NCBI RefSeq assembly: GCF_000011345.1
Contig: NC_004113.1
Coordinates: 248,001-312,000 of the forward strand
Origin: Thermosynechococcus vestitus BP-1
Lineage (GTDB): Bacteria > Cyanobacteriota > Cyanobacteriia > Thermosynechococcales > Thermosynechococcaceae
Direction: 5' to 3'
Length of the DNA: 64,000 nt
Shown piece by piece: positions 34,985-46,033 of the stretch. Each line of letters starts with the position of its first letter. Within the stretch, counting starts at the first letter, position 1. Both the position numbers and the translations under genes were made by a program. Below the pieces are notes generated by a model, which saw nothing but the letters and a program-made list of their open reading frames with translations, had not been told where the DNA came from and did not search any database.

Positions 34985-35714
34985 TGTCGCAGGTGCGTTC
35001 AAAAACTGCACTGGCGCCCGCGGCGCGTAGGCGATCGCCATAGAGTTGCCGATCCTCAGGCTTGACATGGGGAGGAATCACTCCGAGGGCAATCCACGGC
35101 GTTGTTGCTTGTTCTTTGCGAGCATTGGCAACAGTTTGCATATCCGCCACGGTGTCCCCCACATAAAAGGCGGGAATGGTTTCTTGATCAGTGACCTGAC
35201 GGTAGGCCATGCGGAGTCCTGTGGGGTCAGGCTTGCCGGGGGCATCTTCCATGGCGATCAACAGGGGCTGAGCCAGCCCCAAACGGTGTTTCAGGACATA
35301 TTCTGCCGAGTCCCGCGGGGCACCACTGACAAACCCCCAGTGGATCTGCGCTTGATCGAGGGTCTGAAAATAGGCAACATCCACGAGTAGGGGCTCATCT
35401 TGGATATAGCCTGACCAATCTTTGCCACTATAGCGCTCCTCAAAAAAGATCACTAAGCGTTTGTAGTCCAAGGGCACTTGGGAACGGGGGCTTCCTTGGC
35501 GTTCAAAGTAGCGATAAATGAGTTCGCGGGCTCCTTCCCAGTCATTATTCCAGCAGCCTTCCGCCTTGAGGTCGTCAATTTCCTTTTGACTGGGACGATA
35601 GGCACCCCCCGTAAAATGCTCAACGGTATCCGCTAGGGCACGGCGATAGGAACGACTGACGTCGCGAATCACCCCATCAATATCAAAAAAGACACAGGCA
35701 CAGGGGGTCCTCAA
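34917..35714 (-). CDS. HAD superfamily IA hydrolase (TIGR01548-like)
   Basis: The 265-aa protein has HAD motif [20 protein letters not shown] (nucleophile Asp in DID), motif II VSGAP, motif III Lys in [13 protein letters not shown] and motif [14 protein letters not shown]. The RDVSxSYRRAL sequence is characteristic of the TIGR01548 group, often near histidine genes in other bacteria. Substrate unknown. Confidence 0.85.
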   Translation of the reverse strand: MRTPCACVFFDIDGVIRDVSRSYRRALADTVEHFTGGAYRPSQKEIDDLKAEGCWNNDWEGARELIYRYFERQGSPRSQVPLDYKRLVIFFEERYSGKDWSGYIQDEPLLVDVAYFQTLDQAQIHWGFVSGAPRDSAEYVLKHRLGLAQPLLIAMEDAPGKPDPTGLRMAYRQVTDQETIPAFYVGDTVADMQTVANARKEQATTPWIALGVIPPHVKPEDRQLYGDRLRAAGASAVFERTCDITPAVVAAFLGQLAAHDSNGGQ

Positions 35715-35804
35715 CTGTAGCCCTCCAGAAACTTGTATGCAGTTGGCCTGATTGGTTATTATAAGGGATGGTCTTTTGTGAAAATAAGTTTTAGGAGGTT
35801 AGAG

Positions 35805-36104
35805 TTGTCCCGCTTTACCCTAAGAGTGCTTTGGTTAGAGAAAGACGTGGCGATCGCTGTCGATCAAATTGTTGGCAAAGGGACAAGCCCCCTCACCTCC
35901 TACTTCTTTTGGCCGCGCACCGATGCTTGGGAACTCCTCAAGGCGGAGTTAGAGAAGAAATCTTGGATTACGGAAGCCGAGCGCATTGAACTCCTCAACC
36001 GTGCCACCGAAATCATTAACTACTGGCAAGAGGAGGGCAAAAATCATCCCGTCAGTGAAGCACAAAAACGATTCAGTGATGTTAGTTTTGTAGGCACAGC
36101 CTAG
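35805..36104 (+). CDS. 30S ribosomal protein PSRP-3 / Ycf65
   Basis: The 99-aa product [45 protein letters not shown]... is the cyanobacterial and plastid-specific small-subunit protein PSRP-3 (Ycf65). The start is TTG 35805, preceded by TAGGAGGT at the right distance; the open frame extends upstream to an ATG at 35733, but those 24 residues do not belong to the family. Residues ~50-75 ([24 protein letters not shown]) are the conserved C-terminal helix. Confidence 0.92.
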   Translation: MSRFTLRVLWLEKDVAIAVDQIVGKGTSPLTSYFFWPRTDAWELLKAELEKKSWITEAERIELLNRATEIINYWQEEGKNHPVSEAQKRFSDVSFVGTA

Positions 36105-36152
36105 GGTCCTCTCAATCCCAGGGTGAATGATTGCAAGTTGAGGAGAAACAAA

Positions 36153-36245
36153 ATGGGAGTTGTTTTGTACTTTGTCATTGTTGCGGGCGCGATCGCCCTG
36201 GCGACGATTTTGTTTCACACCCTACGTACCGTGAAGCTCATTTAG
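36153..36245 (+). CDS. 30-residue single-span membrane peptide, PetL-like
   Basis: ATG 36153, preceded by GAGGAG, opens 30 codons: [12 protein letters not shown]..., one hydrophobic helix, then the basic end LRTVKLI. The pattern of an N-terminal span followed by R/K-x-x-K-L-I matches cytochrome b6f subunit PetL of cyanobacteria (whose ends include KSIKLI), so PetL is my best guess. Other tiny photosynthetic or NDH subunits cannot be excluded by eye. It lies between PSRP-3 and the dehydrogenase gene. Confidence 0.6.
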   Translation: MGVVLYFVIVAGAIALATILFHTLRTVKLI

Positions 36246-36303
36246 CTGCATCCTACCCTCCGGGTATCTCTGTATTGAAATTCTGTATAGGGAGAGAAAA
36301 TTC

Positions 36304-37380
36304 ATGTCCCACGCTGTCACCTTAATTCGCGGCGACGGTATTGGTCCTGAGGTTGCCGCGGCAGCTCGCACCGCCATTGATGCCACAGGCGTCAAAATTG
36401 ACTGGGTGGTGGTGGATGCCGGCGTGGCCATGATGGAGCGCTACGGTACCCCCTTGCCCGAAGAGGTTATCGATGCCATCAAAAGTACGAAAACTGCCAT
36501 CAAAGGCCCAATTACCACCCCCGTGGGGACAGGCTTTCGTTCTGTCAATGTCGAGATCCGCAAGCGGCTCAATCTCTATGCGAACCTACGGCCTGCTAAA
36601 TCCATTGTTGGGGTGAAAAGCTATTTTCAAAACATTGACCTCGTCATTGTTCGCGAGAATACCGAAGACCTCTACGCCGGGATTGAGTTTGCATACACCA
36701 GTCCCGAAGCAGCTAAAGCTCGCGCCTTTTTGAGTGATCTATCGGGCAAGCCGATTCGGGAGGATGCAGCCATTGGTGTTAAGCCCATTTCTGTCCTAGG
36801 GAGCGATCGCATCCTGGAGTTTGCCTTCAAATATGCCAAGGCTAACGGCCGCAAAAAAGTGACAGCCGTTCACAAGGCCAACATCATGAAATTTACCGAT
36901 GGCCTCTTCCTTGAACGTGCCCGCGAAATTGCCAGCCGTTACCCCGATATTGTCTTTGAAGATCGCATTGTCGATAACATGTGCATGCAGTTGATGCAGA
37001 AGCCCGAACTCTACGATGTGATGGTGATGCCAAACCTCTACGGCGATATTCTGTCAGACCTTTGTGCAGGGATGATTGGTGGTCTAGGGGTGGCTCCCGG
37101 CGCCAATATTGGCGATGAATGTGCGGTTTTTGAGGCGATTCACGGTTCAGCCCCCAAATATGCAGGTCAAAACAAAGCCAATCCCACGGCCTTGATTCTC
37201 TCAGGGGTTTTGATGCTGCAACACCTGGGTGAAATGGAGGCGGCACAGCGTCTGCAAGCGGCTGTCGAAAAAGTAATTGCTGAGGGGCGCTTTGTCACCT
37301 ACGATTTGGCGGCGCCGGGCAAAGAACCCGTAGGTACCCAAGAGATGGCTGCGGCGATTGCCGAGTACGCCGCCCCCTAA
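36304..37380 (+). CDS. isocitrate dehydrogenase-like enzyme, short type
   Basis: The 358-aa protein belongs to the isocitrate/isopropylmalate dehydrogenase family. The substrate helix [23 protein letters not shown] and [14 protein letters not shown] are of the isocitrate type, with catalytic Tyr124 in DLYAG and Lys191 in [11 protein letters not shown], and metal Asp residues in [11 protein letters not shown]. At the cofactor site HGSAPKYAG it has Lys285-Tyr286, the pair that gives NADP preference in E. coli Icd, whereas short NAD enzymes usually have Asp-Ile. It is about 115 residues shorter than the usual cyanobacterial Icd. SD GGAGAG precedes ATG 36304; the end overlaps ktrB by 4 nt. Confidence 0.85.
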   Translation: MSHAVTLIRGDGIGPEVAAAARTAIDATGVKIDWVVVDAGVAMMERYGTPLPEEVIDAIKSTKTAIKGPITTPVGTGFRSVNVEIRKRLNLYANLRPAKSIVGVKSYFQNIDLVIVRENTEDLYAGIEFAYTSPEAAKARAFLSDLSGKPIREDAAIGVKPISVLGSDRILEFAFKYAKANGRKKVTAVHKANIMKFTDGLFLERAREIASRYPDIVFEDRIVDNMCMQLMQKPELYDVMVMPNLYGDILSDLCAGMIGGLGVAPGANIGDECAVFEAIHGSAPKYAGQNKANPTALILSGVLMLQHLGEMEAAQRLQAAVEKVIAEGRFVTYDLAAPGKEPVGTQEMAAAIAEYAAP

Positions 37381-38741
37381 CCCACTAGCAGATTCTCCTC
37401 GGGATATTGAACGTTAGAAGGCTGGGGATCACCGATAATTGCAGCCATTAGCAGCAGGATACCCACCCGTCCAGCATACATCGTTACAATCAAGACCAAC
37501 TTGGAAAAGATGCTGAGATCACTGGTAATACCAGTGGAAAGCCCAACGGTGGCAAAGGCGGAAACCGTTTCAAAGAGGATATTGATGAAATTCTCTTCCG
37601 GGTCGGCGATCGCAATCAGAGTGGTTGAAACCAGCACCGTAAACATTGAGCCAAAGGCAACGGCGACGGCCTTCATGATCAGGGAGGGGGGCACTTGCCG
37701 GCGGTAGAGCAGTACCACCTCTTTCCCTTGGAGCGCCGACTTGGTAATCCCTGCCAGAATCCGTAACGTGGTTGTTTTAATGCCCCCTGCCGTGCCACCG
37801 GGGCTGCCGCCAATAAACATTAGGGCAATCATAATAAATAGCCCGCTATTATTGAATTCACCAATGTTGACGGTATTAAAGCCCGCTGTGCGCGCCGTAA
37901 CCGACTGAAACCACGCCAAGAGGAGCTTCTGATCCCAAGAAAAAAGACCAAATCGCGCGGGCGATCGCATCTCCGTCAGGAACAGCATGACTGTTCCCAA
38001 AATGAGGAGAGTCGCTGTTGTACTTGTTACAATTTTGAAATTGAGGCTAAACGTCATCTGGCTGGCCTTGCGGATCAAGTAGGCGGGTTTGCCCCAGTAG
38101 CGCAGATGCTCCCGTAGCCAAAGGTAAAACTCAAAGATGACCTCATAGCCAATGCCACCAAAAATAATCAGTAGGGAAATCACCAAATTCAAAGGCACTG
38201 AGGTTTGATACCCCATTAAACTGTTGCTAAAGAGACTAAACCCGGCATTATTCCAAGCACTGATACTGTGAAACACCGCAAGCCACAGGGCCTGTGGATC
38301 CCTAAAGTCTTGGCGAAAAATGAGCCACAGCAAAAAGGTACCCGTCAATTCAAAGAGAAAGGTCAAGCCCAAAATTGAGCGCACCAGTTGCCGTGCCCCC
38401 TCAATGCCCCGCCGATCCAAGGCCTGCTGTAACGCTATTTTTTGCCGTAGGTTAAACTTCCGTCCTAGTAAAATAATTAAAAATGTCGTGGCCGTCATGT
38501 ACCCCAGACCACCCACTTGAATCAAGAGCAGAATCACCAATTGGCCAAAGGGGGAAAAATGGGTGGCCGTATCAACAATGATGTGACCTGTGACACAAAC
38601 CGCGGAAGTGGCTGTAAATAGGGCAATAACGAAGGGATTCCAATGCCCATTACTGGTGGACCAAGGCAGCCAGAGTAGGCACGTCCCCACCATGATCACT
38701 GCTAAAAATCCCAGGCAAATTGTTCGTGGAACCGTCAACAT
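37377..38741 (-). CDS. ktrB: K+ transporter, Trk/Ktr membrane subunit
   Basis: The ~454-aa multi-span protein matches KtrB/TrkH. Selectivity-filter-like Gly segments are visible at [43 protein letters not shown] and [19 protein letters not shown], one per pore repeat. ATG 38741 ([11 protein letters not shown]) is chosen over the upstream in-frame ATG at 38801. A KtrA regulatory subunit is not adjacent. In cyanobacteria Ktr systems support salt tolerance and Na+-dependent K+ uptake. Confidence 0.9.
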   Translation of the reverse strand: MLTVPRTICLGFLAVIMVGTCLLWLPWSTSNGHWNPFVIALFTATSAVCVTGHIIVDTATHFSPFGQLVILLLIQVGGLGYMTATTFLIILLGRKFNLRQKIALQQALDRRGIEGARQLVRSILGLTFLFELTGTFLLWLIFRQDFRDPQALWLAVFHSISAWNNAGFSLFSNSLMGYQTSVPLNLVISLLIIFGGIGYEVIFEFYLWLREHLRYWGKPAYLIRKASQMTFSLNFKIVTSTTATLLILGTVMLFLTEMRSPARFGLFSWDQKLLLAWFQSVTARTAGFNTVNIGEFNNSGLFIMIALMFIGGSPGGTAGGIKTTTLRILAGITKSALQGKEVVLLYRRQVPPSLIMKAVAVAFGSMFTVLVSTTLIAIADPEENFINILFETVSAFATVGLSTGITSDLSIFSKLVLIVTMYAGRVGILLLMAAIIGDPQPSNVQYPEENLLVG

Positions 38742-38822
38742 CAATGAATGCGTATGCAAAAGCCCTGAGGCTAATCTATCGCAGGATTGGATTGGCAACA
38801 ATCTTTTGGTTTACGGTTCTGA

Positions 38823-38896
38823 TCGGGATGACAGGATTTGAACCTGCGACCCTCTGCTCCCAAAGCAGATGCGCTACCAAGCTGCGCTACATCCCG
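38823..38896 (-). tRNA. trnP: tRNA-Pro (anticodon UGG)
   Basis: The minus strand folds into a complete cloverleaf: acceptor CGGGATG/CATCCCG with discriminator A, D arm GCGC/GCGC with a GG-containing loop, anticodon arm TCTGC-TTTGGGA-GCAGA giving anticodon TGG (38860-38862), and T arm GCAGG-TTCAAAT-CCTGT. CCA is not encoded. It lies between the divergent ktrB and lepA genes. Confidence 0.95.
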
Positions 38897-38999
38897 GCAG
38901 TTCATTTCTATCCTACCACTGAATTCTCAGCACAATAGGACAGGGACCCTTAGAATCAAGAAAGGAGTTTTTCATTTTGTTAAGGTTGCCCTCGCTGGT

Positions 39000-40811
39000 A
39001 TGACCGACGTCCCTGTTTCCCACATTCGCAATTTCTCGATCATTGCCCACATTGATCACGGCAAATCGACCCTTGCCGATCGCCTGCTGCAGTTGACGGG
39101 CACGGTGGATCCCCGTGAAATGAAGGAACAGTTTCTCGACAACATGGAACTGGAGCGGGAGCGGGGAATTACAATTAAGCTGCAGGCAGCCCGCATGACC
39201 TACACCAGTCGCGATGGTGAAACGTACATCTTGAATTTGATTGACACCCCCGGCCACGTGGATTTTTCCTATGAGGTGTCGCGATCGCTGGCGGCCTGTG
39301 AGGGGGCGCTGTTGGTAGTGGATGCCTCCCAAGGGGTAGAAGCGCAAACACTGGCCAATGTCTATCTGGCGTTGGAGCACAATTTAGAGATTATTCCTGT
39401 TCTCAATAAAATTGATCTGCCGGGAGCTGAACCGGATCGCGTGAAGGCGGAAATTGAAGAGATTATTGGTCTCGACTGCTCCCAAGCAGTTCTAGCCTCT
39501 GCTAAGGAGGGGATTGGCATTGAGGAGATTCTGGAATCCATTGTGCATTTGGTGCCACCCCCGCGCGATACGGTGGACCAACCCCTGCGGGCGTTGATTT
39601 TTGATAGCTACTACGATGCCTACCGCGGGGTGATTGTCTATTTTCGGGTCATGGATGGCATTGTCCGCAGGGGCGATCGCATTCGCTTGATGGCCTCCGG
39701 CAAAGAGTACGAAATTGATGAACTAGGTGTCCTTGCCCCCAACCAAAAACCCGTGGAGAGTCTCCATGCCGGGGAAGTCGGCTACCTCGCCGCCGCCATT
39801 AAAGCCGTTGGCGATGCCCGTGTCGGCGACACGATTACATTGGCACACAATCCAGCCAAAGAGCCTCTTCCGGGTTACACTGAGGCCAAACCCATGGTCT
39901 TTTGTGGTCTCTTTCCCACGGATGCGGATCAGTTTGAGGATCTGCGGGAGGCCCTGGAAAAATTGAAGCTCAACGATGCCTCGCTCCACTACGAGCCGGA
40001 AACCTCCAGTGCCATGGGCTTTGGGTTCCGCTGTGGCTTTTTGGGACTGCTGCATATGGAAATTATCCAAGAGCGGCTAGAGCGGGAATACAATCTGGAT
40101 TTAATCATTACTGCTCCTTCGGTGGTTTATCGCGTCACCACGGTCAAAGGGGAAGTGCTGATGATTGATAACCCCAGCCTCCTGCCGGAACCCCAATACC
40201 GCGAAAAAATTGAGGAACCCTACGTACAACTGGAGATGATTACCCCCGAAACCTATGTGGGTACCCTCATGGAGTTGGCGCAGTCGCGACGGGGCATCTT
40301 TAAGGATATGCGCTACCTCACCCAGGGGCGGACGACCTTGGTCTATGAAATGCCCTTGGCGGAAATTGTGACGGACTTTTTCGATGAAATGAAGTCGCGA
40401 TCGCGGGGCTATGCCAGTATGGAGTATCACCTCATTGGCTACCGTGCCAACGACTTAGTGAAACTGGATATCCTGATCAATAACGACCCTGTGGATTCCC
40501 TGGCGGCTATTGTCCACCGCGATAAGGCCTACCATGTGGGGCGAGCCCTTGTTAGCAAACTCAAGGATTTGATCCCACGCCACCAGTTTAAAATTCCCAT
40601 TCAAGCGGCCATTGGCTCACGGGTAATTGCCAGTGAAAGCATTCCCGCTTTGCGCAAGGATGTCTTGGCCAAGTGCTATGGTGGCGACGTCACCCGCAAA
40701 CGCAAGCTCCTGGAAAAACAAAAAGCGGGTAAAAAACGGATGAAGGCGATTGGGCGGGTGGATGTGCCCCAAGAGGCCTTTATGGCAGTATTGCGACTCA
40801 AGAATGAATAG
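39000..40811 (+). CDS. lepA: elongation factor 4 (LepA)
   Basis: The 603-aa translational GTPase shows G1 [16 protein letters not shown]2 [11 protein letters not shown]3 [16 protein letters not shown]4 NKIDLPGA, an EF-G-like body and the LepA-specific C-terminal domain ([51 protein letters not shown]). ATG 39000 is the family start; the open frame runs upstream through the tRNA-Pro gene and is not coding there. It is followed after 10 nt by a 51-aa membrane protein gene. Confidence 0.97.
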   Translation: MTDVPVSHIRNFSIIAHIDHGKSTLADRLLQLTGTVDPREMKEQFLDNMELERERGITIKLQAARMTYTSRDGETYILNLIDTPGHVDFSYEVSRSLAACEGALLVVDASQGVEAQTLANVYLALEHNLEIIPVLNKIDLPGAEPDRVKAEIEEIIGLDCSQAVLASAKEGIGIEEILESIVHLVPPPRDTVDQPLRALIFDSYYDAYRGVIVYFRVMDGIVRRGDRIRLMASGKEYEIDELGVLAPNQKPVESLHAGEVGYLAAAIKAVGDARVGDTITLAHNPAKEPLPGYTEAKPMVFCGLFPTDADQFEDLREALEKLKLNDASLHYEPETSSAMGFGFRCGFLGLLHMEIIQERLEREYNLDLIITAPSVVYRVTTVKGEVLMIDNPSLLPEPQYREKIEEPYVQLEMITPETYVGTLMELAQSRRGIFKDMRYLTQGRTTLVYEMPLAEIVTDFFDEMKSRSRGYASMEYHLIGYRANDLVKLDILINNDPVDSLAAIVHRDKAYHVGRALVSKLKDLIPRHQFKIPIQAAIGSRVIASESIPALRKDVLAKCYGGDVTRKRKLLEKQKAGKKRMKAIGRVDVPQEAFMAVLRLKNE

Positions 40812-40821
40812 GAGGCTGAGA

Positions 40822-40977
40822 ATGTCTCAACGGTCATCGGGCAAATGGGTGGCGATCGTTACCGGTGCAATTTCCCTGCTATTGGGCATTGGCTACTTGG
40901 TGTTAGTACAGCTTTTGGATTGGCGCGGCGATTGGCAGCCGGCTCCCTTGGGACTACTGCCCTTGCTCCTGCCTTAG
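40822..40977 (+). CDS. small membrane protein, 51 aa
   Basis: ATG 40822 follows AGGAGG (40811-40816), overlapping the lepA stop region. The peptide MSQRSSGKWVAIVTGAI... has one clear hydrophobic span (residues ~9-32), a Trp/Asp-containing loop and a Leu-rich end. It appears translationally coupled to lepA. I do not recognise the family. Confidence 0.65.
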   Translation: MSQRSSGKWVAIVTGAISLLLGIGYLVLVQLLDWRGDWQPAPLGLLPLLLP

Positions 40978-40983
40978 AACTGT

Positions 40984-42714
40984 TTAGAGAAGCGGGGGCA
41001 GTTCACTGTGAATGGTAAAGCGCACATGGTTGAGGGCTAAATCGCCAAGGCGTACCCCGCGATCGCGATAATTTGTGGTCTCAAAGCGAATGCCTTTGCC
41101 CACTTCCACGTGGTACCAAGGCAGTGCCATAAAGAACCGCGTTGGGTAGGGACCACGCTCCACAACATCATCGGGATTAGACTCCATGGGCACCCAGCCA
41201 ACTCCCGGCACATAAAACTCCAACCAAACATGGTTATAGGTAGGCTGGAGGGGAATACCGCGCTTTTGGGGATAGGGGGGGCATTTGTAGCGACCCACCG
41301 TACGGCAGGCAATGCCATTCAATCGCGCCAAGGCAAGGAGCACCCCCACGTACTCACCACAGGACCCAGTCCCCCGTTTCAAAACTACATCAGGGGTTTC
41401 AATGGTGGGGCGCATGGCATAGCTGAGGCGATCGTACACATAGTTACGAATTTTGAGCATCTTGCGCAGGATATTGGTCTCTGTGCCCACCGCTTCCCGC
41501 GCCGCTTCTTGGACAATGGGTTGATCCATTGCCAACTCATCGTTATCGACGAGATACTGTGCTGCAAATTCCGAGGGCAGCGGTTGCGTCTCGTCAATAT
41601 TGTCAAAACTAAGATGGTACTTCATGCCCCTCACTTCTAGCCAAGCACGCCAGCCAAAAAGGCGAGCTTCGTAGGGACGCAGCTCAGGAAAATCAAACAC
41701 CGCCACCTGCTGATCCGCCACCGTTTCCAAGCGAAAGGGAGTACCCACGGGTTCGACCCGCAGTAGTTTTTGGCGCGGGGAATTGGCCGGCAGAGCAATC
41801 CGCCACTCTAAGTTATCTAGGTGCAAGGCATCAAGGGGAGACAGTTCCTCCACGTAGGCCATCTCAATCAGATAGCCATTGGAGAGGGTGTAATGCTGCT
41901 CCCTATGGGTGTGGTAGAGCAGCGGATGAATCAGGCAAATATCACGATAATCAATTTCGAGGGGGGCTTCGCGGTTGTTGGGGTTATCCCGCAGATAGGC
42001 TTCTTCACCGCCATAGGCCACCCACAACTGTCCTGTCGCATCAAACGTGAACGCTGTTGGCTGGGCAAAGGGGGTCAAGGCCACCCATTCAACATGGCCA
42101 CTGTGGCGATCGAGACAATAAATGGATTGCTCTAGGCGATCGCTCACCCACAAATAGCCATCCTTGAGGGCTAAATTTTCACAGCCAATACCCGGGGCAC
42201 TGAGGCGATACTGCTCTCGACCGGTCTCATCAAAACAGTGGATGTAACCGGATTTTTGACAGGCCACATAGATGCCTGTCTCATCCACCGCCACACCGTA
42301 AATGGGATAGCGGCACTCCAGCATCTTTTCTACATGCCAGTCAGGGAGATGACAACGATAGAGCCATGTGTCCCGACAAAACCAGAGGGTCTCGCGATAG
42401 AGACAGAGGCCATTGGCATCAAGAAATGGCTCTAGATCGTAGGGATTGAGAATCTCGCTGTGGTCATTTTCACCGTTAATGAGCAAAATAAAGCCCCGCA
42501 CCCGATCCAAGGCCAAAAAGCTGGCGCCAAGGGTTGCTTGGCAAAAGGGTAAACGAGGCAATTGACGTAACCACAGGGCCTGGGGATCGACCCATGCCAG
42601 ACCGGAGAGTTGGTAAGCCCCTAGGGGATAAATAGTGCGCCAGTTGTGATCCAGCGCTAGGGAGCTGAGGGTGTTCCCATAACCCTCTGCCGGTGTATCT
42701 GGCATAGGCAGCAA
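40984..42714 (-). CDS. transglutaminase-like protease-fold protein
   Basis: The 576-aa protein has two parts. Residues ~15-260 resemble a beta-propeller or SMP-30-like region (repeats such as GLAWVDPQALWL, GFILLINGENDHSE, GVAVDETGIYVACQKSGYIHCFD, DGYLWVSDRLEQSIYCLDRHSG). The C-terminal region has a transglutaminase/cysteine protease core: RGTGSCGEYVGVLLALARLNGIACRTVGRYKC (catalytic Cys in SCGE), HVWLEFYVPGVGWVPMESNPDD (His and Asp). No signal peptide is evident. Substrate unknown. Confidence 0.85.
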   Translation of the reverse strand: MLPMPDTPAEGYGNTLSSLALDHNWRTIYPLGAYQLSGLAWVDPQALWLRQLPRLPFCQATLGASFLALDRVRGFILLINGENDHSEILNPYDLEPFLDANGLCLYRETLWFCRDTWLYRCHLPDWHVEKMLECRYPIYGVAVDETGIYVACQKSGYIHCFDETGREQYRLSAPGIGCENLALKDGYLWVSDRLEQSIYCLDRHSGHVEWVALTPFAQPTAFTFDATGQLWVAYGGEEAYLRDNPNNREAPLEIDYRDICLIHPLLYHTHREQHYTLSNGYLIEMAYVEELSPLDALHLDNLEWRIALPANSPRQKLLRVEPVGTPFRLETVADQQVAVFDFPELRPYEARLFGWRAWLEVRGMKYHLSFDNIDETQPLPSEFAAQYLVDNDELAMDQPIVQEAAREAVGTETNILRKMLKIRNYVYDRLSYAMRPTIETPDVVLKRGTGSCGEYVGVLLALARLNGIACRTVGRYKCPPYPQKRGIPLQPTYNHVWLEFYVPGVGWVPMESNPDDVVERGPYPTRFFMALPWYHVEVGKGIRFETTNYRDRGVRLGDLALNHVRFTIHSELPPLL

Positions 42715-42719
42715 ATACC

Positions 42720-45194
42720 CTACTCAACCGCCTGGGGCAATAGCTCACGCCGAGGTTGAGCTTGGATCTTCACTTGACCGGATTCATCCACATCAATGAG
42801 GGCAGTGTCGCCTTCGCGGATGCGGCCAGAGAGCATTTCCTCAGCCAAGGTGTCCTCCAAAAGGCGCATAATTGCCCGCCGCAGGGGCCGCGCTCCATAG
42901 CTGGGGTTGTAGCCCTCATCAATGAGCCGTTCCTTGAAGCGTTCGGTCACCTCCAAGGTGATGCCTTTTTCTGTGAGGCGCGAGAACACTTCCTTAAGGA
43001 GAATGTCGGCAATTTGCTTGACTTCGTCCTTCGTCAATTGACGGAAGACAATAATCTCATCAAGGCGGTTGAGGAATTCAGGGCGGAAGTATTGCTTCAG
43101 TTCCTCATTCACCAAGGAGCGAATGCGGTTGTATTGGGATTCGGCGGCATCCTCAGTGCCAAACTCAAAGCCAAGGCCCGCCGCCCCCTTCTCAATCACC
43201 TTGGAGCCAATGTTCGAGGTCATGATCAAGAGGGTATTCTTGAAGTCAACGGTACGTCCCTTGGAGTCAGTAAGACGGCCATCCTCAAGGATTTGCAGTA
43301 GCAGGTTAAAGACATCGGGGTGAGCTTTCTCGATTTCATCGAAGAGCACCACCGTATAGGGACGCCGCCGCACGGCTTCGGTGAGCTGACCGCCCTCGTT
43401 GTAGCCAACATAGCCGGGGGGCGAACCGATGAGCTTGGAGACGGTATGCCGCTCCATGTATTCGGACATATCCAAGCGGATCATCGCCTCTTCCGAGCCA
43501 AAGAAGTAGGCCGCCAAGGCTTTCGTTAACTCGGTTTTACCGACACCGGTTGGCCCCGAGAAGATAAAGCTGGCAATGGGACGATTGGGATTTTTGAGAC
43601 CGACACGGGCACGGCGAATGGCGCGGGAGATCGCTTTCACCGCTTCATCTTGGCCAATGACCCGCTGGTGCAAGGTCTCCTCCATGTGCAGCAGTTTTTC
43701 CGACTCGCTTTCGGTGAGCTTGCTAACGGGCACACCCGTCCACGAGGCGACAATGTGGGCAATGTCCTCTTCGGTGACGACGGGGGTCTCCTCTTCACCG
43801 TTGGCGATTTCGGCTTTTTTCTGCTGGGCAATGGCACGGATTTGTGCTTTCAGTTCCATCTCGCGATCGCGCAGTTCACCCGCTTTGTCAAAGTTTTGGG
43901 CCCGCACGGCATCGTCTTTTTCTTTGAGCACTTGCCGCAATTCGCGATCCAGTTCCTTGGCCGCAGGGGGTAGTTGCGAGTTAATCAGGCGCACCCGTGA
44001 GCCTGCTTCGTCAATGAGGTCAATGGCCTTGTCCGGTAGATAGCGATCGCTAATGTAGCGATCGGACAGCTTCGCTGCCGCCTCAAGGGCTTCATCGGAA
44101 ATTTTCAGTTTGTGGTGCTTCTCATAGCGTTCCCGCAGGCCGTAGAGGATCTCAATGGTTTCCTCAACGGAGGGCTCACCCACCATCACCGGTTGGAAGC
44201 GCCGCTCCAAGGCGGCATCCCGCTCAATGTGTTTGCGGTACTCATCCAAAGTAGTGGCACCAATGCACTGCAACTCCCCACGAGCCAGGGCGGGTTTGAG
44301 GATATTGGCTGCATCAATAGCACCCTCCGCCGCCCCAGCCCCAATTAACGTGTGCACCTCGTCAATCACCAAGATCACGTTACCGGCTTGGCGGATTTCA
44401 TCCATGATCTTTTTCAGCCGCTCTTCAAATTCACCCCGGTACTTCGTGCCTGCCACCAAGAGGCCGATATCGAGGGTGACCACCCGCTTGTCTTCAAGAA
44501 TGTCGGGAACATCTTTGTTGGCAATGCGCTGGGCCAGGCCTTCAGCAATCGCGGTTTTACCCACCCCCGGTTCACCGATCAGCACGGGGTTATTTTTGGT
44601 GCGACGGCCCAGAATTTGAATCACCCGCTCAATTTCTTTTTGCCGACCCACCACGGGATCTAGCTTGCCCTCAATAGCCAGCTGGGTGAGGTTGACACCA
44701 AATTCGTCCAGCGTCGGCGTTTTGGTACGTCCTTGGCTAGCGCCAGCGGTCACTTCTGCGGTTTCACCCAGCATCCGAATGACTTGGGTGCGCACTTTCG
44801 ATAGATCAACACCCAAATTTTCAAGGACGCGGGCGGCCACCCCTTCCCCTTCGCGGATCAGTCCCAGCAGGAGGTGTTCAGTACCAATGTAGTTGTGACC
44901 CAGTTGACGAGCTTCTTCAAGGGAGAGTTCTAACACTCGCTTGGCACGGGGGGTAAAGGGAATCTCCACCGCGACAAAACCAGATCCACGGCCAATAATT
45001 TTTTCCACTTCGATGCGGGCATCCTTGAGGTTCACGCCCATAGAACGTAGAACCTTGGCGGCCACACCGGTACCTTCACCAATCAGTCCGAGGAGAATTT
45101 GTTCGGTACCGACAAAGTTGTGGCCGAGGCGGCGAGCCTCTTCCTGTGCCAGCATGATGACTTTAATGGCTTTTTCTGTAAAGCGTTCAAACAT
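42720..45194 (-). CDS. clpC: ATP-dependent Clp protease ATP-binding subunit ClpC
   Basis: The 824-aa Hsp100 unfoldase has two N-terminal Clp repeats ([33 protein letters not shown]..., [26 protein letters not shown]), AAA-1 with [15 protein letters not shown], a UVR motif in the middle domain ([27 protein letters not shown]), AAA-2 with [20 protein letters not shown], and a ClpP-docking tripeptide region. The UVR motif identifies ClpC rather than ClpB. It works with ClpP/ClpR in the cyanobacterial cytoplasm and is essential in related species. Confidence 0.98.
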   Translation of the reverse strand: MFERFTEKAIKVIMLAQEEARRLGHNFVGTEQILLGLIGEGTGVAAKVLRSMGVNLKDARIEVEKIIGRGSGFVAVEIPFTPRAKRVLELSLEEARQLGHNYIGTEHLLLGLIREGEGVAARVLENLGVDLSKVRTQVIRMLGETAEVTAGASQGRTKTPTLDEFGVNLTQLAIEGKLDPVVGRQKEIERVIQILGRRTKNNPVLIGEPGVGKTAIAEGLAQRIANKDVPDILEDKRVVTLDIGLLVAGTKYRGEFEERLKKIMDEIRQAGNVILVIDEVHTLIGAGAAEGAIDAANILKPALARGELQCIGATTLDEYRKHIERDAALERRFQPVMVGEPSVEETIEILYGLRERYEKHHKLKISDEALEAAAKLSDRYISDRYLPDKAIDLIDEAGSRVRLINSQLPPAAKELDRELRQVLKEKDDAVRAQNFDKAGELRDREMELKAQIRAIAQQKKAEIANGEEETPVVTEEDIAHIVASWTGVPVSKLTESESEKLLHMEETLHQRVIGQDEAVKAISRAIRRARVGLKNPNRPIASFIFSGPTGVGKTELTKALAAYFFGSEEAMIRLDMSEYMERHTVSKLIGSPPGYVGYNEGGQLTEAVRRRPYTVVLFDEIEKAHPDVFNLLLQILEDGRLTDSKGRTVDFKNTLLIMTSNIGSKVIEKGAAGLGFEFGTEDAAESQYNRIRSLVNEELKQYFRPEFLNRLDEIIVFRQLTKDEVKQIADILLKEVFSRLTEKGITLEVTERFKERLIDEGYNPSYGARPLRRAIMRLLEDTLAEEMLSGRIREGDTALIDVDESGQVKIQAQPRRELLPQAVE

Positions 45195-46033
45195 GACCCT
45201 TCCCCTAATGGCTCCTGCGTGCTGGTAACACTCATCTTAACACGTCCACTTTGGCGTGTTTTTGTATGCCAATTTACAGCCCTTTTTCCAAAATATGGAA
45301 CAGACTTAGAAGCGTCAAATCCACCCTCAAACGGGATGAACGTCCCTTGACCTACCCTATGGCATCGTCTAGATGCAGGGCTGTACTCTTACTATAGATG
45401 TTGACGTGCGACGCGAAAGCTAGCCAGATGATTGTCCCACTAGCCCAACAAGCTAGAACGGGACCGGTTGTTCCCCCAACCGTAGCCTAGGGAGGCATGC
45501 GCGACTGGTAACGGTCAGGTATGAAGCCCTCCCGACAACGGAGCCCGAACCGAAAGGTTGAAGCCGAATCCGTGAGGAGGAAGCAACTTTGCCAGCGTCA
45601 GGCGATAGGGAGCTAGGCTTGAGGGTATGGTGAACGCAAGTGAAGTGACGCCAGAAGCCTCGTTACTATAAACAGGCCAAAGACGCCGATAGGCCTGAGC
45701 CAAAATGGCAAACGGACTGGTTTCACTGCTGTCATCTCAGTGGACGGGGACAATAGTTCCGTCGGGGTAAAGTCACCACCTAACCCCTCGCGTCATCTGG
45801 TTGGAACGCGGTAAGCCCGTATCTTCGCCTTGAACATTCAAGGCAGGCAAACCGTAAGGAATGCTGATGAGGGTGCGGGTATGGGATGCAGGAGAAAGCG
45901 AATGCTGGTCTGTAACGGACCGGATAGGGGTTGAGGAAACAATCCAACATCACCCCGCCCGAAAGGGAGCAGACTTCCTGCTGGTCTCCCTTTGCGAGAT
46001 AACCTGTAGAACCTCTTGAATGGAGACAAGGCA

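Noticed and set aside
38838-38999. 54-codon upstream extension of lepA
   Set aside because: It runs through the tRNA-Pro gene in antisense and adds sequence foreign to LepA; ATG 39000 gives the conserved N-terminus.
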